From the NCBI GenBank assembly GCA_964575425.1, contig CAZNRD010000013.1, positions 1-64,000 on the forward strand: DNA of 64,000 nt. Direction: 5' to 3'. The DNA is from DATEAV01 sp964575425. Its GTDB lineage: Bacteria; Chloroflexota; Anaerolineae; Anaerolineales; E44-bin32. The notes beneath the pieces are model-generated. The model made no database searches. It was not told the origin of the DNA and saw only the letters and a program-made list of their open reading frames with translations. This document shows positions 34,365 to 42,663 of the stretch, piece after piece. Within the stretch, counting starts at the first letter, position 1; the number at the start of each line of letters is the position of its first letter. Both the position numbers and the translations under genes were made by a program.

Positions 34365-35120
34365 TCAGGCGGCCTCGAGCATGGCCACGGCGGCGTCAGT
34401 CACCTTGAGCGTGGAGTACACCTGCTGCACGTCCGGCAGGTCCTCCAGCGTTTCGATCAGCCGCATCACCTGGAGCGTCTGCTCGGGCGGCAGTTCGGCG
34501 ACCGAGGTCGGCATCATGCGCAGCGACGCTTCTTCGGGCTTGATGCCGAGGCTGGCCAGGCGGTTGCTGATCTCCTTGAAGGACTCAACCGGGGCGATGA
34601 TCTCGATGTCGTCCTCCCCGATGATCACGTCATCCGCTCCGGCTTCGACGGCCGCCTCGAACACCTGCTCCGCGTCATGACCTGCGGCGGGGAAGGAGAA
34701 GTAGGCCGCGCGGCGAAACTGCCAGGCCACGGCTCCGGCTTCTGCCATGTTGCCGCCGCTCCGGGTGAGGGCATGCCGCACCTCCGCCACTGCCCGGTTG
34801 CGATTGTCGGTGACGACCTCAATCATCAGCGCAACGCCGTGGGGGGCGAAGCCCTCATAGAGCACCTGCTCCAGCGCACCGGCATCCTTGTCCTCCCCCG
34901 TGCCCCGGCGAATGGCGCGTTCGATGTTCTCTTTCGGCATGTTGGCGGCGCGGGCCTTGTCGACCGCAAGGCGCAGGGCGAAGTTGGTCTCCGCATCGCC
35001 TCCGCCCTCGCGCGCGGCGATCGAGATCTCCCGCGCCAGGCGAGTGAAGAGGTTGCCGCGCCTGGCATCGTTGGCGGCCTTCTTGCGCTTGATCGTCGAC
35101 CACTTGGAGTGTCCGGACAT
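34365..35120 (-). CDS. yebC: YebC/PmpR-family protein (TACO1-like)
   Basis: 251 residues beginning MSGHSKWSTIKRKKAANDARRG, the family hallmark, with ALTRSGGNMAEAGAVAWQF in the middle. Members act as transcription regulators or, as shown for some, help ribosomes through polyproline stretches. yebC-ruvC-ruvA is a common gene order, here driven by the TATAAT at 35174. Confidence 0.95.
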   Translation of the reverse strand: MSGHSKWSTIKRKKAANDARRGNLFTRLAREISIAAREGGGDAETNFALRLAVDKARAANMPKENIERAIRRGTGEDKDAGALEQVLYEGFAPHGVALMIEVVTDNRNRAVAEVRHALTRSGGNMAEAGAVAWQFRRAAYFSFPAAGHDAEQVFEAAVEAGADDVIIGEDDIEIIAPVESFKEISNRLASLGIKPEEASLRMMPTSVAELPPEQTLQVMRLIETLEDLPDVQQVYSTLKVTDAAVAMLEAA

Positions 35121-35173
35121 GGACCAACCCTCTGGCCGAAGGGGGTGTGCATTTGCTCCCCCGGCTCGACGCG

Positions 35174-35179
35174 ATTATA
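35174..35179 (-). promoter_or_regulatory. -10 element of yebC-ruvC-ruvA
   Basis: Perfect TATAAT on the minus strand, 53 nt before the ATG at 35120; GGGGGAG is seen in the leader. A -35 is not clear. Confidence 0.5.
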
Positions 35180-35762
35180 CCTCGCGCGCAGCAGGCACAC
35201 AATTGCGCGAGCTCTACCTCCATTTCCCGTCTTGTCCGCCTCGCGGCCCGCCTCGGGTTACCACCCTCAGCGAGCCGCTCGCCGGAACCATGGCGGGGCG
35301 CATCAGGCGGAGTCCGCGCGCTGCCGCGGCCTTCGTTCCGCGGCTTCCCCACCTCCGGCCAGGGCCCGGCCGCAGGAGCCCGGGGGCAGAGGATGTGCCG
35401 CCCCCCTTCCTCCACAACCGCCGGTCGATGTCGATCTTGACTTCGCAGCTTCGATCCGCAGTGCAGACGCCGAGTCGTCTCTCGCTGCCCTCATTGCCTC
35501 GCGCCTCTGGGCCAAGCCGCTCCAATCCGGGGCGGCGGATGGAGCCCTCCTGGACTCGCGCCGCCAACCGCCGCTTTCGGGGGTGGGGGAAGGGGGGTGC
35601 GGGGGGCCTGGGGGCGGGGATGTAAGTCCCGCCCCCGGACCCCCGAAGGCGTACAAGACTGTCGACTCACTGTTCTTGAACAAACCAGGCCAATCGCTTC
35701 TCACGTTCTGCGCGAGATGAAGGACAGCAGGCGCATGCTCTGAGGCGCCAGCACCACCGCCT
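35180..35762. other. Intergenic region between yebC and the DUF72 gene
   Basis: About 580 nt in which I see no gene. Several frames are open on both strands because of high GC, but they overlap one another and have low-complexity Arg/Pro/Ala composition. Its right half holds the nested hairpin and G-rich tract described separately, followed by the words GACTGT and TTGAACAA near 35660-35685, also found close together near 32940-32955. Confidence 0.4.
35576..35647. repeat. Nested inverted repeat with G-quadruplex-like tract
   Basis: An outer stem TTCGGGGGT (35576-35584) pairs with ACCCCCGAA (35639-35647), and an inner 9-bp stem GGGGGCGGG (35610-35618) pairs with CCCGCCCCC (35628-35636) across a 9-nt loop. 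Between them runs a chain of G5, G6 and G6 tracts on the plus strand. No run of T follows, so it does not look like an intrinsic terminator. It may be a mobile palindromic repeat or a structured site; other copies would have to be found outside the window. Confidence 0.55.
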
Positions 35763-36530
35763 TCACCTCTCTGCCAGCATCTGACGAAGCTGGCGAATGG
35801 TGTCGACGCTCTGGCTGCGGTAGTGGTTGTTGGCGTAGACGAGGGTTACGTCCGATCGGTCGTCGAGGTCCCGAATCTTCCCCACCCACTCGCGCAGTTC
35901 GGACTCGGGGTAGCTGTAGTCGTATCGCTGCCACGCCTGCTCGTGGTCCCACCAGCGGTCGGCGTTGCGCCCATGAAAACGCACGTAGGCGACCGGCCCA
36001 GCCGCCCGAGCGATCGGCGGCATCAGCCCGGGGAGCTGCGGCTCGTCGACGCAGCAGAAGCCCAGCCGCAGGGTGCTCAGCAGAGCGAAGGTCTCCTCCC
36101 TCAGCCAGGCACGGTCGCGGAACTCGACGACCACGGGAAGGTCGGCCAATCCCTCGCGCAGACGGCGAAGGTAATCGCGGTTGGCCGCGACGGGATGGAA
36201 CGAGTGCGGAAACTGAGCCAGGACGCAGGCCAGCTTGGCCGATTGACGCAAGTCCTCGATACTCTGGCGGAATCCCGCGACGTCTGCGTGTTCCCGGTCG
36301 TGCGTCAGGCTCTGGTGCGCCTTCACCGAGAAGAGGAAGCCCTCAGGCGTGCGCTGCAGCCAGCCGGCCACAGTGCGCCGGTCCGGCAGGCGATAGTACG
36401 TGACGTTGAGTTCGACGGTGTCGAACTGCTGGGCATAGAAAGAAAGCCAGGCCCACTTGGGGAGGTCCGCCGGATAGAACGGGCCTACCCAGTCATCGTA
36501 CGAGAAGCCCGAAGTGCCCAGGCGAATCAT
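35763..36530 (-). CDS. DUF72 (YecE-like) protein
   Basis: 255-residue TIM-barrel protein of the DUF72 family: IRLGTSGFSYDDWVGPFYP at the start, VELNVTYYRLPDRRTVAGW, FLFSVKAHQSLTHD, the VVEFRDRAWL segment, and AYVRFHGRNA near the end. Function is unproven. Its start overlaps the stop of the alcohol dehydrogenase gene by 4 nt. Confidence 0.88.
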   Translation of the reverse strand: MIRLGTSGFSYDDWVGPFYPADLPKWAWLSFYAQQFDTVELNVTYYRLPDRRTVAGWLQRTPEGFLFSVKAHQSLTHDREHADVAGFRQSIEDLRQSAKLACVLAQFPHSFHPVAANRDYLRRLREGLADLPVVVEFRDRAWLREETFALLSTLRLGFCCVDEPQLPGLMPPIARAAGPVAYVRFHGRNADRWWDHEQAWQRYDYSYPESELREWVGKIRDLDDRSDVTLVYANNHYRSQSVDTIRQLRQMLAER

Positions 36531-37525
36531 GGGAGCAGGACGGCCGCGCCGTCGATCCTTCCCTGTTTGAGGTCGAGCAGGGCCCGGCGCGCCTCCCCGA
36601 GGGGATACGCCTGCACCGAGGGTTGTATCTGGACCTTAGCTGCCAGCTCCAGGAATTCGATTCCATCTTGTCGGGTGGCGTTCGCGACCGAGCGCAGTGT
36701 GCGCTCGCCGTAGAGGAGAGCGTAGGGCATCTCGGGGATCGGGCTGGCGTGGATCGCGTTGATGGCCAGGGTTCCGCCTGGCCGCAGTTTCTGCAGCAGG
36801 AGGGGCACCAGGTTACCGGCGGGGGCGAAGAGCACGGCCCGGTCGAGGGGTCGCGGCAGCGGGTCGTCGTAGGCGCCCACCCACGAGGCACCAAGGCTGC
36901 GCGCCAGCGCGGCGTGCGTTGCGCTGCGGGTGAAGACGGAAACCGGGCATCCCCAATGCCTCGCCACCTGGATGGCCAGGTGCGCGCTCGCGCCGAAGCC
37001 GGCCAGGCCGAGATGCTCGCCGGGCTGCAGGTCGGCTTTGCGCAGGGACCGGTAGCCGATGATCCCGGCGCACAATAGCGGCGCGGCCTGTGTCTCCTCG
37101 AGACCCTCTGGCAGGCGAAGCGCGAAACGGGCGTCCGCCAGCATGTACTCGGCGTAGCCGCCGTCGACGTGAAAGCCGGTGAAGCGCGCCTGGGGGCAAA
37201 GGTTCTCCTCCCCGCGGCGGCAGAACCCACACTCGCCGCAGGCCGCATGCAGCCAGGGGATGCCAACCCGGTCCCCCAGTTTCCATTCGCTCACCCCCTC
37301 CCCGACGGCATCGACCGTGCCCACCACCTGATGGCCCGGCGTGATGGGAAAGGACGGAGGGACGATGTCGCCCTCGACCGTGTGCAGGTCGGTGTGGCAG
37401 ACGCCGCAGGCGTGGATGCGGAGGCGAAGCTGGCCGCGGCCCGGCTCGGGCTCGGGGACCTCCTCCAGCCTCAGCGGCGCGTTTTCGATCGGCCCAGGGC
37501 CGTGGAGGCGGATGATGCGCATCAT
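36527..37525 (-). CDS. Zinc-dependent alcohol dehydrogenase (MDR family)
   Basis: 332-residue enzyme oxidising alcohols with NAD(P). Catalytic zinc ligands are Cys in HACGVCHTDLH and Glu/His in TPGHQVVG; the structural zinc Cys set is CGECGFCRRGEENLC. The Rossmann motif GLAGFGASAHLA lacks the common GxGxxG spacing at one position. Similar to class AdhA/YjgB-like enzymes. An in-frame ATG one codon later is equally possible. It lies 15 nt after ino1. Confidence 0.88.
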   Translation of the reverse strand: MMRIIRLHGPGPIENAPLRLEEVPEPEPGRGQLRLRIHACGVCHTDLHTVEGDIVPPSFPITPGHQVVGTVDAVGEGVSEWKLGDRVGIPWLHAACGECGFCRRGEENLCPQARFTGFHVDGGYAEYMLADARFALRLPEGLEETQAAPLLCAGIIGYRSLRKADLQPGEHLGLAGFGASAHLAIQVARHWGCPVSVFTRSATHAALARSLGASWVGAYDDPLPRPLDRAVLFAPAGNLVPLLLQKLRPGGTLAINAIHASPIPEMPYALLYGERTLRSVANATRQDGIEFLELAAKVQIQPSVQAYPLGEARRALLDLKQGRIDGAAVLLP

Positions 37526-37540
37526 CAACCTGCCTGTCCG

Positions 37541-38623
37541 TCACGCCTTGCCGGCGATGAAGTCCTCCGTCATCTGGCGCGCGATGTCGTCGGAGAACTG
37601 TTTCGGCGGCGTCTTCATGAAGTAGGCAGAGGGGCCCAGGATCGGGCCTGCCAGGCCGCGGTCGAGGCCGATCTTGGCGCAGCGCACGGCGTCGATCACC
37701 ACGCCGGCCGAGTTGGGCGAGTCCCACACCTCGAGTTTGACCTCGACATTCAAGGGCACGTCGCCGAAAGTGGTGCCCTCCATTCGGATGTAGCACCACT
37801 TGCGGTCGGTCAGCCACGGCACGTAGTCGCTTGGGCCGACGTGGACGTTCTGCGGCGGCATTTCGTACGGCAGCATGCTGGTGACGGCGCCGGTCTTGGA
37901 TATCTTCTTCGATTCGAGGCGCTCGCGCTCGAGCATGTTGTAGAAGTCCATGTTCCCGCCGAAATTGAGCTGGTAGGTGCGGTCGAGACGGACGCCGCGA
38001 TCGCGGAACAGCGCTGTCAGCACGCGGTGGGTGATCGTCGCGCCGACCTGGCTCTTGATGTCATCCCCGATCACCGGCAGGCCGCGCTCACGGAATCGGC
38101 CTGCCCAGTAGTCCGAGCTGGCGATGAAGACCGGGATGCAGTTGACGAAGGCGCAGCCCGCCTCCAGCACTTGCTCAACATACCACTTGGTTGCCATTTC
38201 GGCTCCGACCGGCAGGTAGCTGACGACGACGTCGGTCTTGGTCGACCTGAGGATACCGACGATGTCGTCCGTCGGTCCGGGGGCTTTGTCCACCACCTCG
38301 GCCAGGTACTTGCCGATGCCGTCGTGGGTCATGCCGCGGTAGACCGGCACGCCAAGGCGGGGCACGTCGGCGAAGCGGACGGTGTTGTTGGGATGGGCGA
38401 AGATGGCCTCGCTCAGGTCCTTTCCCACCTTGGTGCGCACGACGTCGAAGGCAGCGGTGAACTCGATGTCTCGAATGTGGTAGCCACCCAGCTCGACGTG
38501 CATCAGGCCCGGCACGCTGTCGGCCGGCTTGGCCTGGCGGTAGTAGAAAACCCCCTGCACCAGCGACGAGGCGCAGTTGCCCACGCCCACGATCGCCACT
38601 CGGACCTTCTTTCTGCCTGGCAT
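37541..38623 (-). CDS. ino1: Inositol-3-phosphate synthase family protein
   Basis: 360-residue NAD-dependent enzyme converting glucose-6-phosphate to inositol-3-phosphate. VAIVGVGNCASSLVQG binds NAD; PVYRGMTHDGIGKYL, FVNCIPVFIAS, GDDIKSQVGATITHR, LNFGGNMDFYNML and SPNSAGVVIDAVRCAKIGLDRG are family blocks of the short bacterial and archaeal type. Inositol may feed phospholipid or solute synthesis. Confidence 0.93.
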   Translation of the reverse strand: MPGRKKVRVAIVGVGNCASSLVQGVFYYRQAKPADSVPGLMHVELGGYHIRDIEFTAAFDVVRTKVGKDLSEAIFAHPNNTVRFADVPRLGVPVYRGMTHDGIGKYLAEVVDKAPGPTDDIVGILRSTKTDVVVSYLPVGAEMATKWYVEQVLEAGCAFVNCIPVFIASSDYWAGRFRERGLPVIGDDIKSQVGATITHRVLTALFRDRGVRLDRTYQLNFGGNMDFYNMLERERLESKKISKTGAVTSMLPYEMPPQNVHVGPSDYVPWLTDRKWCYIRMEGTTFGDVPLNVEVKLEVWDSPNSAGVVIDAVRCAKIGLDRGLAGPILGPSAYFMKTPPKQFSDDIARQMTEDFIAGKA

Positions 38624-38700
38624 GTATGCCTCCTTGGAAACCTGGCGCTTCGTCCAGCCGCACCGGGACCATTTCCCCGTTCTGTCCGGCGCGATGCTTA

Positions 38701-38709
38701 TGCTAAAAT
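38701..38709 (+). promoter_or_regulatory. Extended -10 promoter of the histidine kinase
   Basis: TGCTAAAAT fits the extended -10 pattern and stands 24 nt before the ATG at 38734. Confidence 0.45.
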
Positions 38710-38733
38710 GCGGTTGTCACCGGGGACGCCGTC

Positions 38734-40014
38734 ATGGCCGATCGGCCCGTGCCTCTCACGCGCAGCCAGCGCCTGGAGCGGCTGCTCGAAATCGGGCGGA
38801 CGCTCACCGCCACCCTCGACTTGCAGCCGCTGCTCCAGAGCATCGTCGACGTTGCCCGCGAACTGACCTCCAGTGAGGCGGCCTCCATCCTGCTGTACGA
38901 TCCGGCCTCGGGCGAACTGCGTTTCGCCGCCGGCCCTGGCGCTCAGCGGGAGAACCTGCGCCAGCTCAGCGTGCCGCTCGACTCGAGCGTCGCCGGGTGG
39001 GTGTTCAAGAACGTCCGCCCGATGGTCATCCAGGACGCCTCGCGCGATCCCCGCGTCTTCCGCCAGGTCGACCGCGTCCTCCACTTCCAGACCCGCTCCG
39101 TCCTGGGAGTGCCCCTGCTGCTCCGCAAAGAGCCGATCGGCGTCATCGAAGCGGTCAACAAGCTGGGCGGTGGCAATTATACCGAAGATGACCAGTGGGT
39201 CCTAGAAACCCTGGCGCCGCAGGCGGCCATCGCCATCGAGAACGCCCGCCTGCTCAAGCGGCTGCAGGAAGCCAATGCCGAATTGATGCGGCTCGACCGT
39301 ATGAAATCGGACTTCATCGCCATCGCCTCACACGAGCTGCGCACACCGCTGGGCCTGATCCTGGGCCACGCCACTTTCCTGCAGGACCAGCTCACGAAGG
39401 AACACGCTGAGGAAATGGACGTCATCATGAAGGCGGCGCTGCGCCTGAAGGCCATCATCGAGGACATGTCGGCCATCGCCCACAAGGAGGAGGGGCAGTC
39501 GCGCGTGCGCCGCCGGCCATTCTCGATGAGCAAGCTGGTGGTGGAGATGACCAGCCGCTTCCAGACGATGGCGGCCGAGAAGCAGATCGAGCTCGGGTAC
39601 GACGTCCCCGAAGACGACGAGCTGACTGTCGAGGCCGACCGCGACAAGATCGACATCGTCCTGGCGCACCTGATCCGCAACGCCATCTCCTTCACCGATC
39701 CCGGAGGCCAGGTGGGGGTCAAGGCCGAGGCCTACGAGGGGTACGTCAAGGTCTTTGTCGTTGACACCGGCATTGGCATTCCGGCGGATCAGGTCGATCG
39801 CGTGTTCGACCGCTTCTATCAGGTGGAGTCGCATCTGACGCGCCGCCACGGCGGGATGGGGCTTGGGCTGTCGATCGCCAAGGCCATGGTCGAGATGCAC
39901 AACGGGCAAATCTGGTGCGAGAGCAAGGAAGGCACCGGGAGCCTGTTCTGCTTCATGATCCCGGTGAGTGCCCAGCAGGCGATGGCCGCCGAGCGCGTTT
40001 TCCGCCGAGGTTAG
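38734..40014 (+). CDS. GAF-domain sensor histidine kinase
   Basis: 426-residue soluble kinase. A GAF domain spans about 25-175, with a linker helix (175-195); the HisKA box has His200 in ASHELRTPLGLILGH; the HATPase domain (about 300-415) has the N box IRNAISF, G1 VDTGIGIP and G2 GGMGLGLSIAKAMV. No membrane segment, so it senses a cytoplasmic signal through GAF. No response-regulator gene is beside it. Confidence 0.92.
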   Translation: MADRPVPLTRSQRLERLLEIGRTLTATLDLQPLLQSIVDVARELTSSEAASILLYDPASGELRFAAGPGAQRENLRQLSVPLDSSVAGWVFKNVRPMVIQDASRDPRVFRQVDRVLHFQTRSVLGVPLLLRKEPIGVIEAVNKLGGGNYTEDDQWVLETLAPQAAIAIENARLLKRLQEANAELMRLDRMKSDFIAIASHELRTPLGLILGHATFLQDQLTKEHAEEMDVIMKAALRLKAIIEDMSAIAHKEEGQSRVRRRPFSMSKLVVEMTSRFQTMAAEKQIELGYDVPEDDELTVEADRDKIDIVLAHLIRNAISFTDPGGQVGVKAEAYEGYVKVFVVDTGIGIPADQVDRVFDRFYQVESHLTRRHGGMGLGLSIAKAMVEMHNGQIWCESKEGTGSLFCFMIPVSAQQAMAAERVFRRG

Positions 40015-40038
40015 GGCGGCCGCTGGCACTTTCCACTG

Positions 40039-40047
40039 TGGTAGAAT
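40039..40047 (+). promoter_or_regulatory. Extended -10 promoter of tRNA-Pro
   Basis: TGGTAGAAT ends 15 nt before the tRNA 5' end; spacing fits transcription starting a few bases upstream of the tRNA. No good -35. Confidence 0.5.
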
Positions 40048-40061
40048 TCAGATGTTGCCGA

Positions 40062-40136
40062 CGGGGCGTGGCTCAGCCCGGCTAGAGCGCACGGTTCGGG
40101 TCCGTGAGGTCGGCGGTTCAAATCCGCCCGCCCCGA
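40062..40136 (+). tRNA. tRNA-Pro (anticodon CGG)
   Basis: 75-nt cloverleaf: acceptor CGGGGCG/CGCCCCG fully paired, D stem GCTC/GAGC, anticodon stem CACGG/CCGTG with loop TTCGGGT (CGG, reads CCG), T stem GGCGG/CCGCC with loop TTCAAAT. The discriminator is A and CCA is not encoded. The gene stands alone. Confidence 0.96.
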
Positions 40137-40141
40137 CTGCC

Positions 40142-40167
40142 GCCAGGCCGTCTATAGATGGCCTGGC
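40142..40167. terminator. Palindromic hairpin after tRNA-Pro
   Basis: GCCAGGCC (40142-40149) pairs with GGCCTGGC (40160-40167), and the central TCTATAGA is itself palindromic, giving a near-perfect 26-nt hairpin. CTCGCTTTC follows on the plus strand, only a weak T run. It probably ends the tRNA transcript and perhaps also xdhC from the other side. Confidence 0.6.
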
Positions 40168-40173
40168 TCGCTT

Positions 40174-41277
40174 TCAGCCAGGCTCGCGCTCATCTGCAAC
40201 TGTCGTCTGGCCTCGAGCGCGAGCCGACCGGACCGAAACGATCTCCGCCAGAATGCTGAGGGCGATCTCGCCGGGCGACTGGCCCCCGATGTCGAGCCCG
40301 AGCGGCCCATGCAGGCGCGACAACTCCTCCTGGCTCAACCCTGCCTGCAGCAGCCGCTGGCGACGCAGCGCCTGCGTCCTCCGGCTGCCCAGGGCACCCA
40401 CATAGAACGCGGGGCTGCGCAGCGCCACCATCAACGCCGGATCGTCCAGCTTGGGATCATGGGAAAGGGCGGCGACCGCGCTCGTCGGCGTCAGGCCCAC
40501 CTGCCGCAGCGCCTCATCCGGCCATGACGTGACCAGCGCGTCGGCCTCGGGGAAGCGCTCAGGCGTGGCAAACGCCCGCCGCGGATCGACGATCACCACC
40601 CGATAGCCCAGCATCTTTGCCAGCCGCGTCAGTTCCACGGCAATGTGCACGCCACCGATGATCACCAGCAGCGGTGGGCCTGACAGGACATCGAAGAAGA
40701 CCTCCGCCTCCTCCTCCCTCACCCTCACCCTGTCGACCTGGCAGACGCCTGAAGCCAGCACGACCCTCGCCCGATCACGCAGGACCTCAGCCCACCCTGG
40801 CTCGACCTCGCCCACCACCTCGCCATCCAACCCGACCACGATCGACGATCCCAGCAGATCGCCGGGGCCATCCGTCACCACAGCCCGCACCACCGGCCTC
40901 TCGGCGAGGACCGAGCGGCAGAGAACCTCGAATGGGGAAGGGCCCTCGCCCGTGGAGCGCTCCACTGTGGCCAGCGGCTCGACGAAGATTTCGATCTCCC
41001 CGCCGCATGCCAGGCCGACCTCCCACGCCGTGTCGTCACTCACGCCAAAACGGAGCTTCTCGGGCCGGCCTGAGCGCAGCACCTCTAGGGCATGCTCAAG
41101 AACTGCCCCCTCGACGCATCCGGCGCTGACGGAGCCCACCATCTCGCCGGCTTCGCTCACGGCCATCTTCGAGCCCGCCGGGCGCGGCGCCGAGCCCCAG
41201 GTGCGCAGGACGGTTGCCAGCGCGGCTCGCTTGCCCTCCGCCAGCCACCGCTCTATGGCCTCAATCACCTCGCGCAC
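40174..41277 (-). CDS. XdhC/CoxF-family molybdenum cofactor insertion protein
   Basis: 367-residue protein. The N-terminal XdhC domain has TWGSAPRPAGSKMAVSEAGEMVGSVSAGCVEGAV and ACGGEIEIFVEP; the C-terminal Rossmann domain has VIIGGVHIAVELTRLAKMLGYRVVIVDPR and ALSHDPKLDDPAL. XdhC proteins receive and insert the cofactor (often sulfurated) into xanthine dehydrogenase or CO dehydrogenase-type enzymes. No such enzyme is in the window. A TACAAT near 41352 may be its -10. Confidence 0.9.
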   Translation of the reverse strand: MREVIEAIERWLAEGKRAALATVLRTWGSAPRPAGSKMAVSEAGEMVGSVSAGCVEGAVLEHALEVLRSGRPEKLRFGVSDDTAWEVGLACGGEIEIFVEPLATVERSTGEGPSPFEVLCRSVLAERPVVRAVVTDGPGDLLGSSIVVGLDGEVVGEVEPGWAEVLRDRARVVLASGVCQVDRVRVREEEAEVFFDVLSGPPLLVIIGGVHIAVELTRLAKMLGYRVVIVDPRRAFATPERFPEADALVTSWPDEALRQVGLTPTSAVAALSHDPKLDDPALMVALRSPAFYVGALGSRRTQALRRQRLLQAGLSQEELSRLHGPLGLDIGGQSPGEIALSILAEIVSVRSARARGQTTVADEREPG

Positions 41278-41487
41278 GCGCTGCTCCCGTTGCCCTTTGC
41301 TGAATCAACCGATGCCCGCCCTGGATGTCCTCGCGTGACATCAACCTAGGATTGTACTCCTCCACATGAGGCTCGATTCCGGACGGCTCCGCGATCTCCT
41401 CCAGATCATCTTTCCGTCTCGCGCGGCTCTCGCCCTGTCGCCCTCAGGGAATTCGAGTCATACTAGATGCGGGAAAGGAGGCGGTTG

Positions 41488-42633
41488 ATGAAAGCCTTTG
41501 TCCGTCTGGCTCGGGTCCTTGCCATCATGTTCGGAACGCTTCTGGCTGTACTGTTCATCCTCCTCGCCCACTGGGCCCTCCGCCCCAACCGCGCCGTCGT
41601 CGAGCCTGCCGTCGTGATCGAATCCTGGGAAACCGTCGCCGACGGCAGCCACAACTCCAACACCGACCTCATCTCCTGGCAGGGCCAGTACCTCCTCATC
41701 CACGCCTCCTCACCCTTCCACTTCGCCAGCGAGCGCTCCCGCCTGATCCTGCACCGGTCGCCCGACGCCCGGCATTGGACGCCCATCGCCGAGTTCGACG
41801 CCGCCGGCGAAGACATCCGCGATCCCAAGCTCGCCGTCATCGACGGCCGCCTCTTCCTCTACGCCCTCAAGAACACGGAATTCACGGCCGAGCCCTACCA
41901 GACGGTCTACGCCCAGAGCGACGATGGCCTGACCTGGACTCCATTCGAGGAGGTCGAGCCGGCCGGTTGGCTTTTCTGAAGACCCAAGTCGCCCGACGGG
42001 GAACACTGGTTCGTGCCCGCCTACTGGCACGAACACGGTCGCGCTGCCCTGCTCACCTCATCCGACGGCATCCACTGGGACATCGTCTCCGAAATCTGCG
42101 CCGGACCGCGAAGCGACGAACCCGACATCGAGTTCCTTCCCGACGGCCGCTTGATCGCCACCATCCGCCTGGAGGTCAGCGACAGTTACTTCGGCCACCC
42201 CGAGGGCGGCACCATCCTCACGACGGCTTCCCCGCCCTACACCTCCTGGTCCACGCCCGCGCACAGCCTCGTCACCCGCCTCGACGGGCCGAGCCTGTTC
42301 CGCTACCACGACGCCATCTACGCCGTCGGCCGCTACCAGCCCATCGTCACCGGGCCGTTCGACTGGCAGGGAAGCATCTTCGCCCGAGAACGGACCGCCC
42401 TGTTCCTGGTGCAGGAAGACCGCCTTGTGTACCTGACGGACCTTCCCAGCGCCGGCGACACCTCGTATTCCGGCGTCGTCGTCCAGGGAGACGAACTTCT
42501 GGTTTCCTACTACACCAGCGACATCGAGCATGACTACCCTTGGATCCTGGGCATGGTTGCCCCCTCCAGCATTCGGCTTGCCAGGGTAGACTTGCCCCAG
42601 TTGGAGGCGCTCGCCGCCAAGCGCATGCCTTGA
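41488..42633 (+). pseudogene. Sialidase-like beta-propeller protein interrupted by an in-frame TGA
   Basis: One continuous frame of 382 codons with a single stop (TGA, 41977-41979) in the middle. The N-terminal membrane helix (about residues 5-28) suggests it is exported and anchored. Both halves have sialidase-like propeller repeats (S-x-D-G-x-x-W patterns such as SDDGLTWTP and SSDGIHWDI). The stop falls in GWLF-stop-RPKSPDG, where a Trp codon TGG would restore an unbroken protein. AAGGAGG stands 7 nt before the ATG. Substrate unknown. Confidence 0.75.
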
Positions 42634-42663
42634 TCCATCCATCTCCACGGAGGTCCAAATCGA

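Noticed and set aside
35214..35567. Overlapping small frames in the yebC-DUF72 gap as genes
   Set aside because: They overlap one another on both strands, have low-complexity composition and no ribosome-binding sites.
40142..40167. Palindrome as a mobile-element end or attachment site next to tRNA-Pro
   Set aside because: No integrase or repeated tRNA end is near; position fits a terminator better.
41977..41979. TGA read as selenocysteine or as Trp by code change
   Set aside because: No selenocysteine-type active-site context follows, and many genes in the window end in TGA, so reassignment is not supported.
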